A DNA stretch of 47,351 bases. It comes from Candidatus Kaiserbacteria bacterium. GTDB lineage: Bacteria > Patescibacteriota > Minisyncoccia > Phycocordibacterales > UBA2100. The stretch covers positions 80,558 through 127,908 of the forward strand of contig JAQBRI010000006.1 in the NCBI GenBank assembly GCA_028286585.1, read 5' to 3'. The translations under genes and the position numbers were made by a program. Every line of letters starts with the position of its first letter. Position 1 is the first letter of the stretch. The notes below the pieces were generated by a model. The model was not told the DNA's origin, did no database searches, and worked only from the letters and a program-made list of their open reading frames with translations. Shown here one piece after another: positions 1 through 8,272 of the stretch.

Positions 1-47
1 TAACATCTCCGATAAAGCACCAACATACAATACTCGAACGTGCCATT

Positions 48-84
48 CCTTAACACACGAATAACGACACAGACAATATACAAA
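48..84 (+). repeat. 3' half of the pre-23S processing stem (inverted copy of 3851-3887)
   Basis: CCTTAACACACGAATAACGACACAGACAATATACAAAC is nearly identical to the reverse complement of 3851-3887; in the 23S transcript the two strands can pair. Confidence 0.8.
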
Positions 85-248
85 CTGGTTATAGAATAGA
101 ACTTTTTTTACGCGTCTCCCAAAACTCCTTTCGAGAGTTCTGTCGATGAATTAGTACGCCTCGGCTCAACACATTACTGTGCTTCCACCTAGCGCCTATC
201 AACGTGATCATCTCTCACGAATCTCAAACGATTCCTAATCTTGGAGTT

Positions 249-281
<33 letters not shown>

Positions 282-422
282 GTTCCCAACATAGCTACGG
301 GGCGATGCACCTGGCGGTACAGCCCCCAGACCAGAGGTTAGTCCAATTCGGTCCTCTCGTACTAGAACCAGATCTCCTCAAGAATCAACGCCTGCAGCAG
401 ATTAAGACCAACCTGTCTCACG

Positions 423-760
423 CATATTACTCACACATTACTGTATGTATTGGACTATAACTTCTTCCTACTGTTTAAAAACAATTGGAAGGCTAACAAT
501 TAGTCTCTACGGGCTCCACGTGAGTGGATTCCCTCGGTATAGCCCTTGCATTACTGCGTAGGATTCCACCGATATAAGTTAGCTTCTCGATATACATTAC
601 TGTATATCGCCGCCGTGAAATGTCGTCTTTTTATTTTTTACATCCACACATATACTGCTCGCATATATGAAGATAATTTGTTTGTATTGGTAACAGTTAA
701 TTTTTCAATGTTTGTCCTCGGGATTCAGACCGTTCAAGAGACCAGTATGTGATCTTCTGA
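423..760 (-). other. Group I-like intron in 23S rRNA at the site equivalent to E. coli L2593 (338 nt, no ORF)
   Basis: Splits the conserved LSU sequence GGGTTCAGACCGT^CGTGAGACAG. Contains R-like GTAGAGACTA and S-like GAAGTTATAGTCC core elements, a P8-like CCTTCC/GGAAG hairpin, and ends in G. Confidence 0.8.
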
Positions 761-806
761 ACGGTCTGAACCCAGCTCGCGTACCTCTTTAATTGGCGAA
801 CAGCCA

Positions 807-837
<31 letters not shown>

Positions 838-1423
838 AGATGAGCCGACATCGAGGTGCCGAACACTGCCGTCGATTTGGACTCTTAGGCAGTACCAGCC
901 TGTTATCCCCAGAGTAACTTTTGTCCGATAATCTTCCGCCGCATCTAATGCGAACGGTCGGTTCACTATGCTCGCGTTTCCGCCCTGCTCGAGATGTACC
1001 TCTCGCAGTCAAGCCAGCTTTTGCCATTGCACTATCGGCACGGTTTCCATTCGCGCCTAGCTGACCATAATAGGCTCCTCCGTTACTTTTTAGGAGGAGA
1101 GCGCCCCACCCAAACTGCCCGCCAGATACTGTCTCAATACGGTTTCTCCGTACTGGTTAGGAATTACAGAAACGAAAGATGGTGTTGCATTGGCGACTCC
1201 ACACATCCCAAAGAATGTGCTTCAAAGTCTCCCATCTACGCTACGTAACGCACCCGTAATCCCAATATCAAGTTGCAGTAAAGCTTCTGGGGTCTTTTCG
1301 TCTAGCTGCAGGAAGGCGGCATCTTCACCGCCCTTGTATTTTCACCGAGCAAGTCCTCGAGACAGTCACCAAGTCGTTATACCATTCGTGCGCGTCGGAA
1401 CTTACCCGACAAGGAATTTCGCT

Positions 1424-1637
1424 CAAGTGTTCCTCAAACTTGGACCATTTCTTAATCCTTTGTCTTACGACAAGTGGGATCCACGGCGTATGGCCTCTCT
1501 TGTGAGCCGCGTGTTTATTTGTACCTTTATTTCTATTGGTTAGGACCATATATACATTACTGTATATGGAAGTAGCTTACGCTCACTCTATTATAATCGT
1601 CCCAGTCCTTCCCGACTCAAATTGCTTTAAGTCGAGA
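1424..1637 (-). other. Group I-like intron in 23S rRNA at the site equivalent to E. coli L1931 (214 nt, no ORF)
   Basis: Splits the conserved CGTCCTAAGGT^AGCGAAATTCC. Contains S-like AAGAAATGGTCC with GGATCC able to pair as P7, a CTTGTC-GTAA-GACAAAG P8-like hairpin, and ends in G. Confidence 0.72.
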
Positions 1638-2474
1638 ACCTTAGGACGATTATAGTTATCGCCGACATTGACCGGGGCTTATATAAGTCAGCACGTACAT
1701 AAATGCACGTACCCCCCATATTTGACCTTCCGGCATTGGTCAGGCATCACCCCCTATACTTCCTCTTACGAGTTTGCAGGGAGCTGTGTTTTTGATAAAC
1801 AGTCGCTTGATGTACTTTCGCTGCGGCCTCCTATAAATAGGAGGCAGGCCATATTCCGAAGTTACGGCCGCTTTTTTGCCGAGTTCCTTGAGGACCTCTC
1901 ACTCGTTCACCTTGGGCTACTCGCCCTGATCACCTGTGTCGGTTTGCGGTACGGTGTACTTATAGTTATGCTTAGAAGTTTTTCTTGGAAGCGTGCTCCT
2001 GTGAATCTGATTCAGCCGAAGCCTCCTCATCTCTGCTCTACTCGGACTAACGCGAAGCGGATTTACCTACCTCACATCCTCATAGCTTAAACCCAAATCC
2101 AATAATGGGCTCACAGTACAACCCTTCGTCCCTCCATCGCACCATACGTACGTCACAGAATATTAACTGTGTATCCATCGCCTGCGGCTATCGCCATCGG
2201 CTTAGGACCGACTAACCCTTCGTTGATCTTCATTGCGAAGGAAACCTTGATCTTTCGGTGTGCATGAATCTCACATGCATTGCGGTTACTCGTGCCAACA
2301 TTTTCACTTCTATACGCTCCACCCTGGGTCACCCCTTGAGCTTTATCGCAGTATAGAACGCTCTCCTACCACGACCTCTATAATAAATTATAAAAATCAT
2401 CCGCATCTTCGGTACTACGCTTAGACCCGATCATTTTTGGCGCAAGGTCTCTAAGTGAGTGAGCTGTTACGCTT

Positions 2475-2509
<35 letters not shown>

Positions 2510-3081
2510 CACTGTCTGAGAAACCTCACCTCCTTAAGTTCACTGAGCGTAGATTTAGGGACCTTAGATGGCGGTCTGGGCTGTTTCCCTTTTGACTGAC
2601 GGAGCTTCGCCCCCGTAGTCTAACTGCCGTGCTGTAATCTCTGGTATTCGGAGTTTGATAGGATTCGCGATCTTTCGACCTGTCGAATCCTTCCAGTGCT
2701 CTACCCCCAGAGGGATCACACGACGCAAGCCCGAAAGCTCTTTCGGAGAGAACCAGCTATTACCAGGTTCGATTAGCTTTTCACTCCAACCCACAAGTCA
2801 TCCAAAGATTTTGCACAATCAACTGGTTCGGGCCTCCCTCCTGATTTCTCAGAAGTTCACCCTGCTCATGGGTAGATCACCTGGCTTCGGGTCTGATACA
2901 TGCGACAAACGCGCTATTCACACTCGCTTTCGCTACGGCTCCATCCGATAGGACTTAGCCAAGCCGCATGCACCAACTCGTTGGCTCATTCTTCAATAGG
3001 CACGCCATGGAGGTCCGATTGCTCGAACCTCTCTGACTCCTTGTAGACATATGGTTTCAGTTCTATTTCACTCCCCTTATC

Positions 3082-3124
<43 letters not shown>

Positions 3125-3850
3125 ATCTGAAAAAGTATGTAGCCTTACCAGTTAGTTCTGGCAAATTCACTCAGGCTATTCGTGTCCTGAGCTACTCAAG
3201 AACTACAACCATAGAGATGCTTTGTTTTCGAGTACGGGACTATTACCCCCTGGGGTCGTGCTTTCCAACACGTTCCTCTAACTCAGCATTTTGTAACTCT
3301 ACCTGTTTCCAGCGTTGTAGCCTTATGACCCCCATCCCCTTAGACAGCACCGAGTTGCCTCGGTCCTATCTAAGTGGTTGAGTTTGGGCTCCTCCCGTTT
3401 CGCTCGCCGCTACTAAGGGAATAACTATTGTTCTCTTTTCCTCCAGGTACTGAGATGTTTCACTTCCCTGGGTATGCTCTCCATATCGTTTAAGTATGAA
3501 GTTATAGAAGTTTGTTCTATAGGGTTTCCCCATTCGGAAATCTCCGGATCAAAGGTTGCTTGGCACCTCCCCGAAGCATATCGCCGCTAAGCCACGTCCT
3601 TCATCGCCTTTTTCAGTCTAGGCATCCACCATACGCCCTTATTCAGAACTCCCGCTAGGAGTTCTGAGAACCGCGTAATTCTATTCACAACATTCTATTA
3701 CTAGAATGCGCGCCTGACACCTTTCGGAGCGTCAGACGACTTCAAGTCCCTTTCGCGTCAAACGCGATTAGGGATTCCTGTGTTGAGTAGGTAGACCATA
3801 CCTCTCAACATTTTATTCTTATTCTATCCGTCATGTTTTACCATGACGGT

Positions 3851-3887
3851 TTTGTATATGTTTGTGTCGTTATTCGTGTGTCAAAGT
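3851..3887 (-). repeat. 5' half of the pre-23S processing stem, including a boxA-like CTTTGACA
   Basis: On minus: CTTTGACACACGAATAACGACACAAACATATACAAA, complementary to the region downstream of 23S. Confidence 0.78.
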
Positions 3888-3918
3888 ACTGCTCAAAAAA
3901 ACATATATATGACTCAAG

Positions 3919-3942
3919 AAAAAAGCCGCTTCGAAGCGGCCA
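3919..3942 (-). terminator. Intrinsic terminator or attenuator in the 23S leader
   Basis: GCCGCTTCGAAGCGGC followed by TTTTTT on the minus strand, between the candidate promoter and 23S. Confidence 0.6.
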
Positions 3943-4009
3943 CGTTGCGCAAAACTGCGCGACTACCGCTTCATTGCTTTGCTAAATTCTCTACTCATAT
4001 ATGCGCGGA

Positions 4010-4038
4010 AGTGTATACGATATATAGATCCTTGTCAA
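4010..4038 (-). promoter_or_regulatory. Candidate promoter upstream of 23S
   Basis: TTGACA-N17-TACACT on the minus strand. Confidence 0.6.
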
Positions 4039-4132
4039 ATTTCTACCCTACCAGCCTTGTCCATATACAATGGCTACATTGCTGGATTTTAGGGTTTTTT
4101 GAAATAGAGCTAAAAAAGCTCGAAATTGTATA

Positions 4133-4167
4133 AAAAATCTGCCCCGACAACATGTGTGCCGGGGCAG
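4133..4167 (-). terminator. Intrinsic terminator
   Basis: CTGCCCCG...CGGGGCAG stem followed by T6 on the minus strand. Confidence 0.8.
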
Positions 4168-4257
4168 ATGAGAACGGCATCAGCCGTCAAAGATCAGTTT
4201 CCTCCCTAGACCCGGGCCGCTCTGATGACAGCCGTTGTGGGCCGTTCAAGCCGCCGA

Positions 4258-4569
4258 TCAGCGCTTGGCGCCGTTCTTCGACAAATACACCTTGTAGCCG
4301 AAGCCTTTCAGCGCGTCGCGCGCCATGATCTCGAATTCGTTCGGTGAGAGTTCGACGACGGCGCCGTTCTCGCCCAGAATGGAGATCTTGTCGGACGCCG
4401 AACCGTACGAGGTCTTGGCGGACTTCACTTCTTCGCCGGCGGCGGTCGTGCCGTGAAATTTCCGCGGCGCTTCCTTGGTGCCGAAGATTTTCTGCATCAT
4501 CGCGATCCGGTCGGCGGAGGTGAGTGCAACTTTACCCTTCGAAGCGGTGGTGTGCGAAGCAGTCTGCAT
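4258..4569 (-). CDS. Small hypothetical protein (103 aa, GC-rich)
   Basis: ORF from ATG (MQTASH...) with upstream AGGGA SD-like motif; terminator downstream; the longer ORF-track version would overlap the mechanosensitive channel gene. Confidence 0.65.
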   Translation of the reverse strand: MQTASHTTASKGKVALTSADRIAMMQKIFGTKEAPRKFHGTTAAGEEVKSAKTSYGSASDKISILGENGAVVELSPNEFEIMARDALKGFGYKVYLSKNGAKR

Positions 4570-4723
4570 TGGAATATTCCCTGTGTTGAAAAGAGCATGC
4601 CCGTCGGTGACGGACACTTGCTCCGTCGTCCCCAATTGGACTCGCGGATAATACCATAGCTTATACAAAAAGCAAGAGCGACGCCTAACGACGTCGCTCG
4701 AGACTATACATGCAAATATTTGG

Positions 4724-5413
4724 TTACTTATCGTGTGACATGTCGTCTTTAACCTTTTCAATAAGCTTTGCTGCCGCATCTCGGCCACCCAATCCAAATG
4801 CGAGACCTGCAGCAAGCGAAGTCGCGAGCACGAAGCCGGCAAAAAGCATTTGAAGAAATTGAGAACCAATGCCAAGCTGAATCAGAGCAGTCATAACTGC
4901 AAAAATCCATATTGCCCACTGCGCAACGGTGCCGGCAAAATTGCCATGGCGCGATCCAGCAGCATTTGCAGAACCCGCAACAAACTTTTTTACAAAGTCT
5001 GCAACAACCGCGGCTAGGATAATAACGAGTACTGCCTGAATCACATGTGGCAGATACAAAAGCACGACCTGTTCAAGTGCAATTGTAACGGCCGTCAACC
5101 CCACCACTTGAAACGCTGCCAAAAGGAACGACAACACCACAAACCACATAACGAGACTTCCAAGGAATTTTCCTATATTGAGTTTGAAACCAAATTCCTT
5201 TGCAGCATCAGAGAGACCTGCACTTTTCATAACCTCATCAAGACGCAGTACTCTGCAAGCAGAATCGACGATGCGATACAAGATGACGCCAAGTATCCAA
5301 CCCACAACCACAAAAATCACGGCCGCAAAGAGTGCTGGCACGTATTGAACGATTACATATCCTAAATCTCCCATCGAACCTTGCAATGCTCCCATTGAAT
5401 CATTAGGTGCCAT
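4724..5413 (-). CDS. Mechanosensitive channel-like conserved TM-helix protein
   Basis: Multiple TM helices, ending in GLAFGLGGRDAAAKLIE, typical of MscS/TM-helix repeat proteins. Confidence 0.8.
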   Translation of the reverse strand: MAPNDSMGALQGSMGDLGYVIVQYVPALFAAVIFVVVGWILGVILYRIVDSACRVLRLDEVMKSAGLSDAAKEFGFKLNIGKFLGSLVMWFVVLSFLLAAFQVVGLTAVTIALEQVVLLYLPHVIQAVLVIILAAVVADFVKKFVAGSANAAGSRHGNFAGTVAQWAIWIFAVMTALIQLGIGSQFLQMLFAGFVLATSLAAGLAFGLGGRDAAAKLIEKVKDDMSHDK

Positions 5414-5520
5414 ATAAATATTTTGTATCGTAACGTCTATTGGTAATGCATTAATAGTATCATCGATATGTTTTTATTATCGATACACTTGTTCGCACAT
5501 GTGGATAGCACGGATTCAAT

Positions 5521-6135
5521 TTATAACAGACTACTTTTGTCCATGAGGATTGTGTGAGGAAAATCAAGTGTGTCACGCAAAAGTCGATCCTGAATAGTCA
5601 TTCGATATCGAAACTCTGCAACCGGAAAAGCCGCATAGCGGATTTCACGTCCAAACAATTGCTCGAGTGAACGCAGCGCTTTGTCGAGTACCCGTTTTTG
5701 CAAATCGTCTACTGCCATCAATACATCAACTGGTCGCGCTGAATCATTTACAAACGAACCTGAGAGTATAATAGTAGACACCTTGCCGGTCTTTTTGAGT
5801 GTGGATGCAACCAGATCAAACTGCGCCGGAGAAACGTCTTGTACAAAATTAGTGATAGCGGCTATATATTCAAATTGAGGATTCAATATCCACGCTCGTT
5901 CTTTTTTTGACTTTTTCTTGGTATCAGGAAATTTGACGGTAATAGTCATACTCTTAATCAGTTTGATCGCCTCGAGTTGCTTGATCTCGTGAACGACAGT
6001 TCCTCTAGTCACACCAGCACGCCGCACGATAGTGTTAAGTGTGTGTGGTTCACTTTGATTAAAAAGAAAAATTCGAAGGAGTCGTGCACGCGCCGCATTG
6101 TCGAGAAAAAGACTGAGAAAATCTACATGTTTCAT
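5521..6135 (-). CDS. Winged-helix transcriptional regulator with nucleotidyltransferase-like C-terminal region
   Basis: HTH segment TLNTIVRRAGVTRGTVVHEIKQLEAIKLI; start chosen at MKHVDF. Confidence 0.65.
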   Translation of the reverse strand: MKHVDFLSLFLDNAARARLLRIFLFNQSEPHTLNTIVRRAGVTRGTVVHEIKQLEAIKLIKSMTITVKFPDTKKKSKKERAWILNPQFEYIAAITNFVQDVSPAQFDLVASTLKKTGKVSTIILSGSFVNDSARPVDVLMAVDDLQKRVLDKALRSLEQLFGREIRYAAFPVAEFRYRMTIQDRLLRDTLDFPHTILMDKSSLL

Positions 6136-6162
6136 TCCTTGGATGATACCACAAAGTTTTAA

Positions 6163-6196
6163 GCAAAAACACCCCATTTTTGGGGTGTTTTTGCTA
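6163..6196. terminator. Bidirectional terminator after rplL
   Basis: AGCAAAAACACCCCATTTTTGGGGTGTTTTTGCT. Confidence 0.85.
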
Positions 6197-6213
6197 TAAA
6201 ATGCAGGAAAAAA

Positions 6214-6606
6214 TTACTTCAATGTTACTTTTCCACCCACTTCTTCGATCTTCTTCTTCAATGCCTCTGCATCTTCTTTCTTCATGCCTTGCTTAAGCAT
6301 TGCTGGAGCTGACTCAACAAGAGTCTTTGCATCAGCAAGACCAAGTGCGAGTACTTCCTTGACGATTTTGATTACTGCGATCTTTTGTTCTCCAAAAGAT
6401 GTAAGTTCAACATCAAATTCTGTCTTCTCTTCGCCTGCTGCAGCTGCTGCTGGGCCTGCTACTGCTACTGCCTGCGCTGATACACCAAACTTGTTTTCGA
6501 GAACCTTGACGAGTTCGTGCAATTCGATAACTGTCATCTCTTCAACTTTTGATACGAGATCCTTAAACTTTGCTGGTACTTCGTGAACGATAGTTTCTTC
6601 TGACAT
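6214..6606 (-). CDS. rplL: 50S ribosomal protein L7/L12
   Basis: C-terminal [71 protein letters not shown]. Confidence 0.97.
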   Translation of the reverse strand: MSEETIVHEVPAKFKDLVSKVEEMTVIELHELVKVLENKFGVSAQAVAVAGPAAAAAGEEKTEFDVELTSFGEQKIAVIKIVKEVLALGLADAKTLVESAPAMLKQGMKKEDAEALKKKIEEVGGKVTLK

Positions 6607-6630
6607 AGATAATATGATTAACAATAATAA

Positions 6631-7137
6631 TTATTCTGACTTCTTGGTTGCAATGGCGTTCAATGCAACTACAAATCCTGCGATTGGTGAATTGATCACG
6701 TTGAGGAACATACCCCGCAATACAGGTACTGGCGGAATGGTTGCGATTTCTCGCATCTCAATTGCATTCTTAAGTCCTCCAGTAAAGATTCCCCCAAGAA
6801 TGACAAGCTTGTCGACTCCGAGCTCTTTTGCAAAAGCGTGAATCTTACTTGCTGGCATTGTTGGATCTCCGTCTGGTAATGAACTATATGCAATAGCGAG
6901 CTCTCCTTCAAGTGGCAACTCTTCGTGCTTGAAACCAAGATTGGTCAATGCGATGCGAATGAGTGACTTCTTGGCAACGACATATCCTACACCATCATTT
7001 CGCAATGATCGGCGCATACGTGTCTCGTCTCCAACGTTCACCTTGGTGAAATGTACAAACACCGATGATGCAGCTCCCTTGAGTGCTGCTTCTACCTGCG
7101 CGACAATTGCACGCTTTTGATCTTTGGTTTTTGCCAT
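6631..7137 (-). CDS. rplJ: 50S ribosomal protein L10
   Basis: MAKTKDQKRAIVAQVEAALKGAASSVFVHF..., adjacent to rplL. Confidence 0.95.
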   Translation of the reverse strand: MAKTKDQKRAIVAQVEAALKGAASSVFVHFTKVNVGDETRMRRSLRNDGVGYVVAKKSLIRIALTNLGFKHEELPLEGELAIAYSSLPDGDPTMPASKIHAFAKELGVDKLVILGGIFTGGLKNAIEMREIATIPPVPVLRGMFLNVINSPIAGFVVALNAIATKKSE

Positions 7138-7237
7138 ATAAACTCTTATATAACGAACTAATAATCTGGAGTTGGATTGACCTCGGTAAGTCTGATACCC
7201 TCGTGTTCTGAGAGATGCCCACTGTCTCAAGCCCAGT
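7138..7237 (-). promoter_or_regulatory. L10 leader (ribosomal protein autoregulatory RNA)
   Basis: Reverse complement has GAGACAGTGGGC...TTACCGAGGTC upstream of rplJ, matching the L10-leader layout. Preceded by candidate promoter TTGGAC-N18-TATAGT. Confidence 0.7.
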
Positions 7238-7274
7238 CGATAGACTATATCGTGCAAAGGCTCAAAAGTCCAAT

Positions 7275-7302
7275 TTGACTGACAGTATTTGTATGGTATT
7301 AT
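7275..7302 (+). promoter_or_regulatory. Promoter for the 7322 CDS
   Basis: TTGACT-N16-TATTAT with TGG extended -10. Confidence 0.6.
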
Positions 7303-7321
7303 GATTTTAGGTTAAAAAAAT

Positions 7322-7576
7322 ATGGGAGGCGTCAGACTTATCTTCATACAATGGAGAAAGCTGGTGCACATACTACGAAGGAATGAGCTGGAATTTTTGA
7401 GGCAAATCTGTTGCCTCAAGGACCAGATAGTGTTCAACAGGCTGTTCGATGAAATACTCGAGCATTCGAAGATCACGATACCTGATCCTACTCATTTACC
7501 AGTAGGCGAAAGCCTAGATATGGAGTTTGTCTGCTACTGCGCGAACGAACTCCACATCCCCTACGTCATTCAATAG
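7322..7576 (+). CDS. Hypothetical protein (84 aa)
   Basis: Intact ORF with promoter upstream and strong terminator hairpin downstream. Confidence 0.6.
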   Translation: MGGVRLIFIQWRKLVHILRRNELEFLRQICCLKDQIVFNRLFDEILEHSKITIPDPTHLPVGESLDMEFVCYCANELHIPYVIQ

Positions 7577-7590
7577 AGAATCACACAATT

Positions 7591-7628
7591 AATACGCCGG
7601 ACGTTGTCAAATGACAATCCGGCGTATT
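7591..7628. terminator. Terminator hairpin between convergent genes
   Basis: ATACGCCGGA...TTGTCAAATGACAA...CCGGCGTAT. Confidence 0.75.
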
Positions 7629-7634
7629 TACTTT

Positions 7635-7811
7635 TCATTGTTGCACACTCGGAGAATCGAACATCATAGCTCGCGACGCTGCAGCACGCTGTTCTGCATC
7701 CTGATTGACGCTATATCTACCAACTAGCACGGTCATACTGATACTCAAGCCAATAAAGACCATGAAGCCAAAAAAGAAGTGCATGAAGGATGCAGTCGGT
7801 GTCCGTTTCAT
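7635..7811 (-). CDS. Small single-TM protein (58 aa)
   Basis: MKRTPTASFMHFFFGFMVFIGLSISMTVLVG...; TATACT-N6-ATG start architecture. Confidence 0.55.
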   Translation of the reverse strand: MKRTPTASFMHFFFGFMVFIGLSISMTVLVGRYSVNQDAEQRAAASRAMMFDSPSVQQ

Positions 7812-7854
7812 ACCTACAGTATATAACATGTATACACACTGACCCAGAAGATTG

Positions 7855-8271
7855 TTACTTTCTCTTTCTGCCCAACAAAATTACTGCACCATGTACCACT
7901 ACCCACAAAATAGTTGCGGCTAGGAAAATGGCACCGAGAAACCAAGCTGCTGATATATTATTGAATGGAAATGCATCTGGTGAAACTGTACTGATCATGT
8001 ACGCCGCGATAACGAGGTAGATGCTAGCAAAAATCGCCCATATTTTAGTGATGCGCACTGGAACAAAAAGCATAATGACCCCAACCCCTAAACACCATTT
8101 GCCGAATTCAAAGGTGGGAAATCCGATAATATCCATGCAGTTTCCATAATTTCTCAAAAAGTCACAAGAGTAGTCTCTCAGCGGATCGATAGTTAAAAAA
8201 ATCTCTCCTACTCCCAGTACTATTCCCACTACAACTAAAGGTACCATTCGCCAAATATTTTTAATCAACAT
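7855..8271 (-). CDS. Four-TM membrane protein, hypothetical
   Basis: Hydrophobic 138-aa ORF following the 8273 gene. Confidence 0.65.
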   Translation of the reverse strand: MLIKNIWRMVPLVVVGIVLGVGEIFLTIDPLRDYSCDFLRNYGNCMDIIGFPTFEFGKWCLGVGVIMLFVPVRITKIWAIFASIYLVIAAYMISTVSPDAFPFNNISAAWFLGAIFLAATILWVVVHGAVILLGRKRK

Positions 8272-8272
8272 A

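Noticed and set aside
4570-4875. N-terminal extension of the 205-aa ORF (4258-4875)
   Set aside because: Overlaps the mechanosensitive-channel gene in another frame; a better start with an SD-like site lies at 4569.
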